The notes below the pieces were generated by a model. It worked only from the letters and a program-made list of their open reading frames with translations, was not told where the DNA came from and made no database searches. Of a stretch of DNA of 64,000 nucleotides, positions 45,771 to 54,865 are shown piece after piece (positions within the stretch are counted from its first letter, which is position 1; every line of letters begins with the position of its first letter). Position numbers and translations under genes: made by a program. This stretch comes from Bailinhaonella thermotolerans. GTDB taxonomy: Bacteria > Actinomycetota > Actinomycetes > Streptosporangiales > Streptosporangiaceae. Location of the stretch: the NCBI RefSeq assembly GCF_003594875.1, contig NZ_QZEY01000008.1:264600-328599 (forward strand), given 5' to 3'.

Positions 45771-47107
45771 CGCGCCGCGCCCCCCTGCTCCCGGTCGCCC
45801 GCGGCCGTCCCCTCCGGCGCCGCGTGCACGGGTACGGCTCCCGCGCGCTCCTCCCCGGTCGCGGCGGCCCCGGGCCGTACGGCGACGGCGGAATCCCCGG
45901 CGGGCGGGGCGTCCACCGCGGGCAGCGCCTCCTCTGCGGGCGGAGCGTCCGCGGCGGGGGCGTCCGCGGCGGGGGCGGGGAGCTCGGCGCGGACGCGGAA
46001 GCCGCCGCCGGGACGGGGACCGGCGGTGAGCCGCCCGCCGAGGGCGGTGACGCGCTCGCGCATGCCGATGAGGCCGACGCCGGGGACCGCCGAGGGGTCG
46101 GGCTCGGCCGTGCCCGCGTCGTCCACCTGCACGACGAGGCGGTCGGCCTCGTAGGTGAGCAGGACGGTCGCCGGGGCGCCGCCGGCGTGGCGGGTGACGT
46201 TCGTGAGGGATTCCTGCACGATCCGGTACGCCGCCTGCTCCACCGGCTCGGGCAGGGGCCGGCGGGGGCCGCGCACGGAGAGCGTGGTCGCGAGCCCGGC
46301 GGAGCGGAACCGCTCGGCCAGCTCGCCGAGGCGGTGCAGCCCGTTCGGCGGGGCCTCGTCCTCGGGCCGGCGCAGCACGTCGAGGGTCGCGCGCAGCTCG
46401 CGCATCGCCTCGGTGCTGGCCTCCTGGATCGCCAGCAGCGCCTCGGGCACCTCCTCGCCGCGCTTGCGGTGCAGGTGAACGGCCACTCCCGCCTGGAGCT
46501 TGATAATCGAGATGTTGTGGGTGAGCGAGTCGTGCAGCTCCCGCGCGATGCGCAGCCGCTCCTCGCCCGCGCGGCGCAGCGCCGCCTCCTCACGCGTGCG
46601 CTCGGCCTCGACCGCGCGCTGCTCGACCTGCTCCAGGTACGCCTGGCGGTGACGGGACACCACGCCCGCGACGATCGCCGCGACGAACCAGCCCATCGCG
46701 AGCCCCAGGCGCTCGGTGATCTGCCGCGCGGGCCGGCCGTCGGCCACCCCGAGCAGCTCGACCGCGAACGAGGCCGACAGGAACAGCAGCCCGGCCACGG
46801 AGGAGAGCACGAACGTGCCCGCCCGCACGGCCAGGAAGATCGCGACCAGCACGGGGACCATCGCGGAGACGCCGGGGTCCGACCGCAGCGAGTACGCCAC
46901 CATCGCGGCGGTGGAGACCACCAGCGCCACCGCGGGCACGCGCCGCCCGACGACGAGCACCCCCGCGCCGGCCGCCATGAGCAGGTAGTCCAGGAGGTCC
47001 GCCGGTTTCTCCGCCAGGACCAGCGAGTTCACCGCCAGGGTCACGGCGAGCCCGCCGCCCAGGGCCAGGTCGGGCCAGTTCTCCCGCCACGCTCGTCGCC
47101 CGTTCAT
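45767..47107 (-). CDS. Sensor histidine kinase, NarL-partner (HisKA_3) type
   Basis: 446 residues from ATG 47107. Four or five membrane segments cover residues 15-150, a short coiled linker (YLEQVEQRAVEAERTREEAA) follows, and the HisKA_3 phosphoacceptor is His192 in ELHDSLTHNISI. The HATPase domain has QESLTNVTRHAGG and GVGLIGMRERV. There is no large extracellular domain, so it may sense membrane stress. An Ala/Pro/Glu-rich tail of about 65 residues is unusual and probably disordered. It overlaps the response regulator by 4 nt. Confidence 0.93.
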   Translation of the reverse strand: MNGRRAWRENWPDLALGGGLAVTLAVNSLVLAEKPADLLDYLLMAAGAGVLVVGRRVPAVALVVSTAAMVAYSLRSDPGVSAMVPVLVAIFLAVRAGTFVLSSVAGLLFLSASFAVELLGVADGRPARQITERLGLAMGWFVAAIVAGVVSRHRQAYLEQVEQRAVEAERTREEAALRRAGEERLRIARELHDSLTHNISIIKLQAGVAVHLHRKRGEEVPEALLAIQEASTEAMRELRATLDVLRRPEDEAPPNGLHRLGELAERFRSAGLATTLSVRGPRRPLPEPVEQAAYRIVQESLTNVTRHAGGAPATVLLTYEADRLVVQVDDAGTAEPDPSAVPGVGLIGMRERVTALGGRLTAGPRPGGGFRVRAELPAPAADAPAADAPPAEEALPAVDAPPAGDSAVAVRPGAAATGEERAGAVPVHAAPEGTAAGDREQGGAAR

Positions 47108-47295
47108 CTTCCGCACATTAGCCCCAAAACCCCCCGGCCACCTCCCGCCGGGGGAGTGCCCCGCGGCTACTCCCCCCGCAGTAGGCGCCCCGCTCCGCCC
47201 CTGGCGGGAGTAGCCGCGGGTGCCTCCGGCCGTACGACGACCCGGAGGGGGCCGCGCGGCGAGCATCGGAGCACACCGACAGCAAGGGGGATCCG

Positions 47296-48642
47296 ATGCT
47301 CGACACCCGCATCCGCGACTTCGCCGGCGAGATCCACCGCCCGCTCACGCCGGGCTACGAGGCCCTGCGCCGACCGTGGAACCTGCGCCTGGACGCCCAC
47401 CCCGCGCTCGTCGCCGAGGCCGCCGACGCCGAGGACGTGCGGCGGGCCGTGCTGGCGGCGCGCGAACGCGACCTGCCGTTCGCCGTCCAGTCCACCGGGC
47501 ACGGCACGCTCGTGCCCTGCGACGGCGGCCTGCTGCTGCGGACCGGCCGGCTGGCCTCCGTCGAGGTGGACCCGGCCCGCGCCATCGCCCGCGTCGGGCC
47601 CGGCGCGACCTGGGCCGACGTGCTCGCGGCGGCCGAGCCGTACGGCCTGGCCCCGATCTCCGGCACCGGCTCCGTCGGCGTGACCGGGTACACGCTCGGG
47701 GGCGGCGCGGGCTGGCTGTCCCGGCTGTACGGCTACGCGGCCGACAGCGTGGTCTCCGCCGAGGTGGTGACGGCGGACGGGCGGCGGCTCACGGCGAGCC
47801 CCGACGAGAACCCGGACCTGTTCTGGGCGCTGCGCGGCGGGAGCGGCAGCTTCGGCGTCGTGACGTCGCTGGCGTTCCGGCTGTACCCGGTGCGGTGGGT
47901 GTACGCCGGCCTGGCGATGTACCCGGTGGAGCGGGCGGCCGACGTGCTCGCGCGCTACCGCGAGTGGGCCCCGGCCGAGCCCGACGAGCTGAGCACGGCG
48001 GTGCTGCTGATGCGCATGCCGGACTCGCCGCAGGTGCCCGAGCCGCTGCGGGGCCGGCCGGTGCTCGGGATCCGCGTCTTCCACGTGGGCACGGAGGAGG
48101 CCGCCCAGCGGTGGCTGGCCCCGCTGCTGGAGGTCGCCGGGCCGCCGCTGGCCCCCGGGTTCGCGGAGATGACCTTCGGCGAGGCGAGCCTGGCCCTGGG
48201 TGGGCCGCCGCACCCGCCGATGGCCGTGCGCCAGCACATCGACCTGTTCGACGACCTGCCCGGCGGCCTGACCGACGCCCTGTGCGCCGCCCTCGGCTCC
48301 GGCGGCCCCTCCGTCTCCGCGATCGAGGTGCGCCACTGGGGCGGCGCGATGGCCAAGCCGGGCCCGGACGCGGGACCGGCCGGGCACCGCGACACGCCGT
48401 ACTCGGTGATCGTCAGTGCCGTCTCGGGCGGGCCCGACGGCCCGGAGTTCGCCGCGGTGGACGGGGTCGCCGGGGCGATCGCGCCGTACGCCACGGGCGG
48501 GTCGTTCCTGAACTTCCTCACCGACACCTCGCGCACGCGCAGCGCGTTCACGGAGGCGAACCACGCCCGGCTGGCGCGGATCAAGCGCGACTGGGACCCG
48601 GGGAACCGGTTCCGCCTCAACCACAACATCGTCCCCGCCTGA
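47296..48642 (+). CDS. FAD-binding oxidoreductase, PCMH/BBE (berberine bridge-like) type
   Basis: A 448-residue flavoprotein. The PCMH-type FAD domain includes PFAVQSTGHGT with His69 for covalent FAD, GPGATWADVLAAAEPYGLAP, and SGTGSVGVTGYTLGGGAGWL. The substrate domain ends with a BBE-like segment NHARLARIKRDWDPGNRFRL. The second Cys used for bicovalent FAD in BBE enzymes is not evident; VPCDGG nearby is the closest. It oxidises an unknown substrate, commonly sugars or alkaloid-like compounds in this family. ATG 47296 follows AAGGGGG. An AhpD-like gene follows after 26 nt in the same operon. Confidence 0.88.
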   Translation: MLDTRIRDFAGEIHRPLTPGYEALRRPWNLRLDAHPALVAEAADAEDVRRAVLAARERDLPFAVQSTGHGTLVPCDGGLLLRTGRLASVEVDPARAIARVGPGATWADVLAAAEPYGLAPISGTGSVGVTGYTLGGGAGWLSRLYGYAADSVVSAEVVTADGRRLTASPDENPDLFWALRGGSGSFGVVTSLAFRLYPVRWVYAGLAMYPVERAADVLARYREWAPAEPDELSTAVLLMRMPDSPQVPEPLRGRPVLGIRVFHVGTEEAAQRWLAPLLEVAGPPLAPGFAEMTFGEASLALGGPPHPPMAVRQHIDLFDDLPGGLTDALCAALGSGGPSVSAIEVRHWGGAMAKPGPDAGPAGHRDTPYSVIVSAVSGGPDGPEFAAVDGVAGAIAPYATGGSFLNFLTDTSRTRSAFTEANHARLARIKRDWDPGNRFRLNHNIVPA

Positions 48643-48668
48643 CCGCGCTCCCGGCTGAAAGGTTCGAG

Positions 48669-49682
48669 ATGGCCTCGCGGTACCGCTACGTGACCCCGGT
48701 GGACCCGGCCCGCGCGACGGGGCTGGTCGCGCGGGTGTACGCACAGATCGACCGGGACTTCCCGACGTCCCGGCCGCCCACGATGCTGACCCTGTCCCCC
48801 GCCCCGCGGGTGCTCGCGGCGGCCTGGGCCCTGCTGCGCGAATCCCTCTTCGCCGGGGACGCGCCGAGACTCGGCAAGGAGGCCGTGGCCGGGGGCGTGT
48901 CGCTGGCGAACCGCTGCCCGTTCTGCGTGGACGCGCACAGCATGCTCGTGCACGGCCTGGGCGACCGCCGCCTGGCCGAGGCGATCGCCCGCGACGAGAT
49001 CCCCGACGACCCCGGGCACGCCCGCCTGGTCGCCTGGGGCAAGGCGACCCGCACCCCGTCCGCGCTCCCGCAAGCCCCGTTCCCCGCCGCGCACGCGCCG
49101 GAGTACCTCGGCACGGCCCTGGCCTTCCACTTCATCAACCGGATCGTGTCGGCCCTGCTCACGCCGGACGTCCTCCCCGGCAACGCGCAGCGCTCGGCCG
49201 TGGTCCGCGCCGCCGCCGGCCGGGCGCTCTCCCGCGCGATCCGCCGCCGCGTGGAGCCGGGCGCGAGCCTCCCCCTGCTCGCCGGGTCGCCCCAGGTCCC
49301 CGCGTGGGCCGGGCGGTCCCCGGTCGGCATCGCGTTCGCCGCGCTGCGCGCCGAGGCCGGCGACGTGGGGGACCTCCTGTCGGCCGGGACGCGGGCGGTC
49401 ATCAGGGACTCGGTGGCGTTCTGGGACGGGGACCACCCGTCGTTCGGCTCGTCCTGGCTCGACGCCCCGCTGTGGGCGGCCGCCGAGGAGGACGTCCCGG
49501 CGGCGCGGATCGTCCTCCTGACCGCCCTGGCCCCGTACCGCCTCACCGACTCCGACGTGGCCGCCTGGCGGGCGGCGTCCCCGGGCCGCGACGCGGACCT
49601 CGTGCGGCTGGTGGCCTTCGGCGCGCTCACGGCCGTCGAACACGTGGAGGCCGGCCTCACCCGCGCCCCGTCAGCCGCCTGA
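48669..49682 (+). CDS. Carboxymuconolactone decarboxylase / AhpD-like protein
   Basis: A 337-residue protein containing a CMD/AhpD-type core: GKEAVAGGVSLANRCPFCVD then AHSMLVHG, with redox cysteines Cys83 and Cys86 and His90. Single AhpD-like domains are about 180 residues. The C-terminal half (after residue 200, including SAGTRAVIRDSVAFWDGDHP) may be a second degenerate domain without cysteines. It probably acts in peroxide or quinone detoxification, perhaps removing hydrogen peroxide formed by the flavoprotein oxidase encoded just upstream; that link is inferred from the operon. Confidence 0.8.
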   Translation: MASRYRYVTPVDPARATGLVARVYAQIDRDFPTSRPPTMLTLSPAPRVLAAAWALLRESLFAGDAPRLGKEAVAGGVSLANRCPFCVDAHSMLVHGLGDRRLAEAIARDEIPDDPGHARLVAWGKATRTPSALPQAPFPAAHAPEYLGTALAFHFINRIVSALLTPDVLPGNAQRSAVVRAAAGRALSRAIRRRVEPGASLPLLAGSPQVPAWAGRSPVGIAFAALRAEAGDVGDLLSAGTRAVIRDSVAFWDGDHPSFGSSWLDAPLWAAAEEDVPAARIVLLTALAPYRLTDSDVAAWRAASPGRDADLVRLVAFGALTAVEHVEAGLTRAPSAA

Positions 49683-49689
49683 CCCCCGC

Positions 49690-49770
49690 CCGGCCATCCC
49701 CGACGCCATCCCCGACGCCATCCCCGGCGTCTTCGTCGTCGTCTTCGTCGTCGTCCTCGCCGTCGTCATC
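49690..49770. repeat. Simple repeats in intergenic space
   Basis: Two and a half copies of a CCATCCCCGACG-type unit run into a GTC/TTC-GTC trinucleotide tract (about 49730-49770). The 263 nt between the AhpD-like and nitroreductase genes hold no gene; the rest is GC-rich and featureless. Confidence 0.65.
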
Positions 49771-49945
49771 GTTCCGGCCCCGGCTCTCGCGCCGATCACG
49801 CGGTCTCCGCCCGTTTCCCGATGAGCGGAGACGGCGTGACCGGCGCGAGAGCCGGGGCCGCTTCCCGTCCGGGCCTGCCGCCCTTGAGCCCGCGTGGCGC
49901 GTCGCCCGCCGTACGGCGAGAGCCCGGCGCGGGGGGCGGGGCGGT

Positions 49946-50371
49946 TCAGGCGCGTTCCAGGGCGACGAGGGGGATCACGCGGGTGGTGCGCGGACGGAAC
50001 TGGGCGAAGTCGGGCTCGACGGCGATCTGGCGGGCCCACAGCTCGTCGTACTCCCGCTCGTCGATCACGGTCGCCCGCGCGGTGTACCGGTCGTCTCCCA
50101 CCTCGACCGTGACCTCGGGGTTCGCGAGGATGTTGCGGAACCACGCGGGGGCGGTGGGCGAACCGCCGTTCGAGGCGAAGACCACCAGGCGGTCGCCGTC
50201 GGGCAGGTACATCAGGGGGGTCGTGCGCGGCAGGCCGGTGCGCGCGCCGGTCGTCGTGAGGAGCAGCAGCTTGGAGCCGGGGAAGCGGGACACGTGCCCG
50301 GCGTTGGCCCGGAACTCCTCGATCACCGCGCGGTTGAAGGGATTGGGATTGAGGGTCTGAGTCGTTGTCAT
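49946..50371 (-). CDS. Deazaflavin (F420)-dependent nitroreductase family protein
   Basis: A 141-residue split-barrel protein. Key segments are NPFNRAVIEEFRANAGHV, PGSKLLLLTTTGARTGLPRT and TPLMYLPDGDRLVVFASNGG, then WFRNILANPEVTVEVG. These match the Ddn-like F420H2-dependent reductases that reduce quinones, nitro-compounds or enones. ATG 50371 is taken as start; ATG 50395 is also in frame and would include part of the operator. It is divergent from a MerR gene with an operator-like repeat between, so it is probably inducible. Confidence 0.85.
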   Translation of the reverse strand: MTTTQTLNPNPFNRAVIEEFRANAGHVSRFPGSKLLLLTTTGARTGLPRTTPLMYLPDGDRLVVFASNGGSPTAPAWFRNILANPEVTVEVGDDRYTARATVIDEREYDELWARQIAVEPDFAQFRPRTTRVIPLVALERA

Positions 50372-50381
50372 GTGAACGAGG

Positions 50382-50411
50382 CTAGAATCTGCCATCGATG
50401 TGAGATTCAAG
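50382..50411. promoter_or_regulatory. MerR-type operator between nitroreductase and merR genes
   Basis: CTAGAATCT (50382-50390) and AGATTCAAG (50403-50411) are inverted 9-bp half-sites with one mismatch and a 12-bp spacer. They sit in the 59-nt divergent region, where MerR proteins twist their target promoter. Binding by the adjacent MerR is inferred. Confidence 0.6.
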
Positions 50412-50430
50412 GGGATGTGAGGTGGATCAC

Positions 50431-50784
50431 ATGAAGATCGGGGACCTCGCCCGTGAGACCGGCGTGAACCCGCGCCTGCTGCGCTACTACGAGGAGCAGG
50501 AACTCCTCGTCCCCGAGCGCACCGCCAGCGGCCACCGCCGCTACGGTCCCGACGCCGTCGTCACCGTGCGGAACATCCGCACCCTCCTCGCCGCCGGCGT
50601 TCCCACCCGCCTGATCCGCGACATCCTCCCCTGCGTCCACGGCGAGGTCCCCGACATCGACGCCTGCGTCAGCGACCACCTCCGCGTCCTCCTGGGCACC
50701 CTCGACACCCAGATCGCCGACCTCCAGCGCACCCGCTCCGCCCTGGCGAACCTGATGACCGCCGCCCACCTCCCCGCCGCCTGA
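50431..50784 (+). CDS. MerR-family transcriptional regulator
   Basis: 117 residues from ATG 50431 (GAGGTGG upstream; GTG 50422 would add three residues). The winged helix is MKIGDLARETGVNPRLLRYY then HRRYGPDAVVTVRNIRTLL. A dimerisation helix (RVLLGTLDTQIADLQRTRSAL) ends the protein, and a single CVHGEVPDIDACVSDHL segment with two cysteines could coordinate an inducer or metal. It probably activates the divergent F420-type nitroreductase gene in response to an electrophile or drug. Confidence 0.9.
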   Translation: MKIGDLARETGVNPRLLRYYEEQELLVPERTASGHRRYGPDAVVTVRNIRTLLAAGVPTRLIRDILPCVHGEVPDIDACVSDHLRVLLGTLDTQIADLQRTRSALANLMTAAHLPAA

Positions 50785-50894
50785 CCCCGGACGCCGGCCC
50801 CCGCGCGAAGCCGTCACCGGTTCCGTTAACGCTCCGGGGGCTGGACGCGGTAGAGTTCGGCGACGGATTCGGGAGGTTCTCCTCCCGGACGCCT

Positions 50895-50969
50895 GGTCCT
50901 GTGGAGCAGTTTGGAGTGCTCGCCACCCTGTCAAGGTGGAGGCCGCGGGTTCAAATCCCGTCAGGACCG
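50895..50969 (+). tRNA. tRNA-Asp(GTC)
   Basis: 75 nt fold as a complete cloverleaf. The acceptor GGTCCTG pairs with CAGGACC, followed by discriminator G; CCA is not encoded. The anticodon stem is CCACC/GGTGG (50923-50927 and 50935-50939) around loop CTGTCAA with anticodon GTC (50930-50932). The T arm is CGGGTTCAAATCCCG. It is a single gene, with no island att repeat nearby. Confidence 0.97.
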
Positions 50970-51204
50970 CAATCCCTTCCCGATCACGCCTCGGCCGCCC
51001 CTCGCGGCCGGGGCGTTCCGCTTTCCGTACGGCCGCGCCCCGGCTCGCCGGATCCGCACGGCGCGCGCCGGATTCGCACGGCCGCGCCGCAGGTCCGTAC
51101 GGCCGTGCCGTGGTCTCGCCGCGCCCGGCTTCGCCGTGCCCAGGGACCGTGCCCGGCTTCGCCGTACCCCGCGGGGTCGCGCCCGGCTTCGCCGTACCCC
51201 GCCG

Positions 51205-51654
51205 TCAGGGGGTGCGGAGGGAGGCGTAGTGGTGGGCGAGGTAGGCCCGGTCGGCGGGGTCGAGCGGGGGTGTGACCCCCGACGAGGACCAGGGGACGGG
51301 GCAGGGACCGGGGTGTTCCGGGTCCGGGCAGACGGCCCTGGTCAGGGCGTCCAGGAGGACGCGGGCCTCGGGGAAGGTCGCGAGGACCCCGGCGCGCAGT
51401 TCGAAGACGGCGCGCTCGCCCGGGGACTCGGCGGGGTGCTCGGCGCGCCACTGGACGGGAAGCTCGGCGTAGAGGTCGGCGACGGTCAGCTCGTCGTCCA
51501 CCGGATCGTCCGCCTCGGCCGTCAGCAGCTTCCAGCGGCCGGGCGCCTCCGCGTCCAGGAGGGCGCGGAACTCCCCCAGCAGGCGTTCGCGGTCCGCCGC
51601 CGTGCCGTACAGCCCCAGGCGCAGTTCGTGAAGGTCACGGCTCGTGGGATCCAT
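51205..51654 (-). CDS. Hypothetical protein
   Basis: 149 residues from ATG 51654, no signal or membrane segment. The N-terminal half is LHELRLGLYGTAADRERLLG then FRALLDAEAPGRWKLLTAEA, which is helix-strand-like. The C-terminal half has two cysteines in AVCPDPEHPGPCPVP and ends with DRAYLAHHYASL. I do not recognise a family. The frame is well supported by codon bias but the ribosome site is weak. It is divergent from the chitinase gene. Confidence 0.6.
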   Translation of the reverse strand: MDPTSRDLHELRLGLYGTAADRERLLGEFRALLDAEAPGRWKLLTAEADDPVDDELTVADLYAELPVQWRAEHPAESPGERAVFELRAGVLATFPEARVLLDALTRAVCPDPEHPGPCPVPWSSSGVTPPLDPADRAYLAHHYASLRTP

Positions 51655-51778
51655 GGGATCACCGTACGGACACCCCCGGCGGGTGTCGCCGTCCTTTCGG
51701 CCGATCCGCCGGGCCCCGGCTCGGCCGTACGGCGGAACGGCGACCGCCGGGGATACCGAGAACGAACTAATAGGAAAG

Positions 51779-51825
51779 TTTCTTGTAAGAAAGCGTTGAC
51801 TGGGCCGCTCACGCCGACGTAGCTT
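51779..51825 (+). promoter_or_regulatory. Chitinase promoter with palindromic operator
   Basis: The palindrome TTTCTT-GT-AAGAAA (51779-51792) overlaps the upstream side of a -35 TTGACT (51796-51801), followed after 18 bp by TAGCTT (51820-51825), which matches the TAGNNT -10 of HrdB-type promoters. The preceding AGGAAAG repeats part of the palindrome. Similar GGAAAGTTTCTT-type sequences occur before secreted hydrolase genes in actinomycetes, as I recall. The regulator is unknown. Confidence 0.6.
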
Positions 51826-51884
51826 CGCGGCAAGGCCCTGGGGGCGGGCTTCGGAGTCGGTTCCGACTGTCGGAGGTGCCCTTC

Positions 51885-54275
51885 ATGTCTTCACGCTTGT
51901 GGTCGGCGGTAGCCGCCGGCGGGGCCTCGCTGGCGCTCGTCGCCGGGGTCCTCAGCGGGCTACTCGGTACGGCGGGCGCGTCCGCCCGGGCCGGCGATTC
52001 GGAGGCTTGCCGGCCCGACGGGCTCTACCGCACCCCGGGGGTGGAGGTGCCCTACTGCCTCGCCTATGACGAGAACGGGCGAGAGCGGATGGGCGCCGAC
52101 CACCCCCGGCGGATCATCGGATACTTCACCGGCTGGCGGCACGGGAAGGACGGGCGACCGGCCTACCTCGCGAACAACGTGCCGTGGGGGAAGGTCACCC
52201 ACATCAACTACGCGTTCGCGCACGTGGACGGGTCCAACAAGATCTCCGTCGGCGGGAACCGCGCGGACAACCCCGCGATCGGCATGGAGTGGCCGGGCGT
52301 GCCCGGGGCCGAGCTCGACCCCGCGCTGCCGTACAAGGGCCACTTCAACCTGCTCGCCAAGTACAAGAAGCGGTTCCCCGACACCAAGACGCTGATCTCG
52401 GTCGGCGGATGGGCGGAGACCGGCGGGTACTTCGACGACAGCGGCAACCGGGTTGACTCCGGCGGCTTCTACTCGATGACCACGAACGCCAACGGATCGG
52501 TCAACCAGGCCGGGATCGACACGTTCGCCGACTCGGTCGTCGCCTTCCTGCGGACGTACGGCTTCAACGGCGTGGACATCGACTACGAGTACCCGACCTC
52601 GATGAAGGACGCCGGGAACCCGCTGGACTGGACCATCGCGAACGCCCGCCGCCCGCACCTGATGAAGGGCTACGTCGCGCTCATGAAGACGCTGCGCGAG
52701 AAGCTCGACCGGGCCGCCGCGGCCGACGGCAGGTACTACATGCTCACCGTCGCCGCCCCCGCCTCGGGGTACCTCCTGCGCGGGATGGAGGCCTTCCAGG
52801 TCACGCGGTACCTCGACTACGTCAACATCATGTCGTACGACCTGCACGGCGCCTGGAACGAGTTCGTCGGCCCCAACGCCGCGCTGTTCGACGACGGCAA
52901 GGACGCCGAGCTGGCCAAGTGGGGCGTGTACGGCAACGCGTCCTACGGCGGGATCGGCTACCTGAACACCGACTGGGCCTACCACTACTTCCGCGGCGCC
53001 ATGCAGTCCGGCCGGATCAACATCGGCGTGCCGTACTACACGCGCGGCTGGAAGAACGTCAACGGCGGGACGAACGGCCTGTGGGGCACCTCGCACGGGC
53101 CCGCCGGAAGCTGCCCGCAGGGCCTGACCGCCTGCGGCGACGGGGCGCGCGGCATCGACAACCTGTGGCACGACACCGAGAACGGCAAGGAGGTCGGCGC
53201 GGGCTCCAACCCGATGTGGCACGCCAAGAACCTGGAGAAGGGCATCGCCGGGTCGTACGGCCCCGCGTACGGGCTCGACCCGGACAAGGACCCCGAGGAC
53301 AAGCTCACCGGGACGTACACCCGCCACTACGACACCACCCTCACCGCCCCCTGGCTCTGGAACGCCGGCAAGAAGGTCTTCCTGTCCACCGAGGACGAGC
53401 AGTCCATCGCCGCCAAGGCCGACTACGTGAAGGCGCGCGGCCTGGGCGGCATCATGATCTGGGAGCTCGCCGGGGACTACCGGTGGGACGCGGGCAAGGG
53501 CGAGTACTTCATGGGCGACACCCTGACCTCGCTCATGCACGACCGGTTCAGGACCGCCTCGCCGTACGGCGCGACGCGGGCGAAGACGCCGGCGCCCGCC
53601 GAGAAGATCGACGTCACGATCGAGTCCACCGGCTTCCCCGTGGGCGACAGCAACTACCCGATCAGCCCGAAGCTGGTGATCACCAACCGGTCGCAGGTCA
53701 CGATCCCGGGCGGGGCGGAGTTCCAGTGGGACTACGCGACCTCCGCGCCGAACAACGCCAGGGACCAGTCCGGGTTCGGGCTCCGGGTGATCAGCAGCGA
53801 GCACACCGGGCCGAACGTCGGCGGGCTCAAGGGCGACTTCCACCGGATCTCGATGAAGCTGCCGACGTGGCAGACGCTCGCGCCGGGGGCCTCGGTGACC
53901 GTGGACTACGTCTACTACCTGCCGACGCCGGGACAGGCCAACCACACGCTGACCTTCGGCGGGAAGACGTACGGCCTGCCGCAGGACCTGGCGCGGGGAG
54001 GCGCCGGCCCGACCCCGACGCCCACGCCGACCGTGACGCCGACGGGGACCGCGACCCCGACGCCGACTCCGACCCCGACGCCGACTCCGACCCCGACTCC
54101 CACCCCGACCGGCGGGACCTGCGCCGCCGCGCCGTGGAGCGCGGCCACGGTCTACAACGGCGGGCAGCGCGTCTCGCACAAGGGCCGCACGTGGGAGGCC
54201 AAGTGGTGGACCCAGGGCGAGGAGCCCGGCACCACCGGCCAGTGGGGCGTCTGGAAGGACCTCGGCCCCTGCTGA
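51885..54275 (+). CDS. Secreted modular chitinase (GH18 with CBM)
   Basis: 796 residues from ATG 51885 (GGAGG upstream). A signal peptide (about residues 1-37) leads to a GH18 catalytic domain with the motif GVDIDYE (Asp231, Asp233, catalytic Glu235) and a [10 protein letters not shown] segment near it. A beta-sandwich module (about residues 565-700; [29 protein letters not shown]) follows, then a Pro-Thr linker of TP repeats, then a CBM5/12 chitin-binding domain ([26 protein letters not shown]). It hydrolyses chitin outside the cell. A dedicated promoter lies upstream and a strong hairpin downstream. The hexosaminidase at 35 kb may process its products. Confidence 0.95.
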   Translation: MSSRLWSAVAAGGASLALVAGVLSGLLGTAGASARAGDSEACRPDGLYRTPGVEVPYCLAYDENGRERMGADHPRRIIGYFTGWRHGKDGRPAYLANNVPWGKVTHINYAFAHVDGSNKISVGGNRADNPAIGMEWPGVPGAELDPALPYKGHFNLLAKYKKRFPDTKTLISVGGWAETGGYFDDSGNRVDSGGFYSMTTNANGSVNQAGIDTFADSVVAFLRTYGFNGVDIDYEYPTSMKDAGNPLDWTIANARRPHLMKGYVALMKTLREKLDRAAAADGRYYMLTVAAPASGYLLRGMEAFQVTRYLDYVNIMSYDLHGAWNEFVGPNAALFDDGKDAELAKWGVYGNASYGGIGYLNTDWAYHYFRGAMQSGRINIGVPYYTRGWKNVNGGTNGLWGTSHGPAGSCPQGLTACGDGARGIDNLWHDTENGKEVGAGSNPMWHAKNLEKGIAGSYGPAYGLDPDKDPEDKLTGTYTRHYDTTLTAPWLWNAGKKVFLSTEDEQSIAAKADYVKARGLGGIMIWELAGDYRWDAGKGEYFMGDTLTSLMHDRFRTASPYGATRAKTPAPAEKIDVTIESTGFPVGDSNYPISPKLVITNRSQVTIPGGAEFQWDYATSAPNNARDQSGFGLRVISSEHTGPNVGGLKGDFHRISMKLPTWQTLAPGASVTVDYVYYLPTPGQANHTLTFGGKTYGLPQDLARGGAGPTPTPTPTVTPTGTATPTPTPTPTPTPTPTPTPTGGTCAAAPWSAATVYNGGQRVSHKGRTWEAKWWTQGEEPGTTGQWGVWKDLGPC

Positions 54276-54347
54276 TCACCTGATCCGGCCGCAGACCGGC
54301 GCCCACGGCACGGGATTCCCGCCTCCCTCACCCCGTGAAGCGCCCCC

Positions 54348-54380
54348 GGTACGGCGGGCCCTCACCGGGCCCGCCGTACC
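54348..54380 (+). terminator. Terminator after the chitinase gene
   Basis: GGTACGGCGGGCCC (54348-54361) pairs perfectly with GGGCCCGCCGTACC (54367-54380), a 14-bp stem with a 5-nt loop, located 73 nt past the chitinase stop. Confidence 0.75.
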
Positions 54381-54511
54381 GCGTTCCGGGCGGAAGCACG
54401 CCGGACGGCCCCAGGCGGCGAACTCCGGGCCCCGCCCCGGCCTCCGGACCCCGGGCCCCCGGTCGCGGGCCCGGTCGCGGGCCGCGCTCCGGGCTCCGGG
54501 TCAGGGGTGGG

Positions 54512-54865
54512 TCAGTGGGGGCCGCCGAGGTTGATGGAGCCGTGGATGTCACCGGCCTGGATGACGGGGCCGGTGACGCGCGCGTCGCCGGAGATCGTGT
54601 TGGTGACGTCGCGGCGCTGCTGGACGAGGGCGGAGGCGTCGCGCATCCACTCCGCGAGCGCCTCGCCGAACTCCGGGTCCGCCCCGGCCCGCCACACCAG
54701 CCCGGCCGCGGCCTCGTCCGGGGGACGCCGCTCCAGTTCCGCCGAGTCGTCCCCGAACCGCCTGCGGACCAGCGCGGTCAGCGAGTTCCAGGCGCTCTTC
54801 CCGGCCTCGCCCGCCGCCCCTCCGGCCAGCGCGGAGATGATCGCCGCCAACGCCGTGGCATCCAT
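54512..54865 (-). CDS. Small protein with RHIM/BASS-like C-terminal motif
   Basis: 117 residues from ATG 54865 (GAGGAGG upstream). The N-terminal 45 residues are an Ala/Gly-rich helix region (ALAAIISALAGGAAGEAGKS then SLTALVRRRFG), the middle is charged and helical, and the C-terminus is VTNTISGDARVTGPVIQ then AGDIHGSINLG. The Val-x-G-x-Val-x-Gln-x-G pattern with following IHGS is like the amyloid-signalling motifs of bacterial immune adaptors (BASS/RHIM group), which in NLR-type defence recruit an effector. Here the effector gene is not adjacent. The motif is recognised by eye and not tested. The N-terminal domain has no named family. Confidence 0.65.
   Translation of the reverse strand: MDATALAAIISALAGGAAGEAGKSAWNSLTALVRRRFGDDSAELERRPPDEAAAGLVWRAGADPEFGEALAEWMRDASALVQQRRDVTNTISGDARVTGPVIQAGDIHGSINLGGPH

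Noticed and set aside
50895..50969. tRNA-Asp as an island insertion site
   Set aside because: No repeat of its 3' end was seen elsewhere in the window, and the flanking genes look like ordinary chromosome.
51960..54179. 739-codon frame antisense to the chitinase gene
   Set aside because: Composition bias only, no family features.
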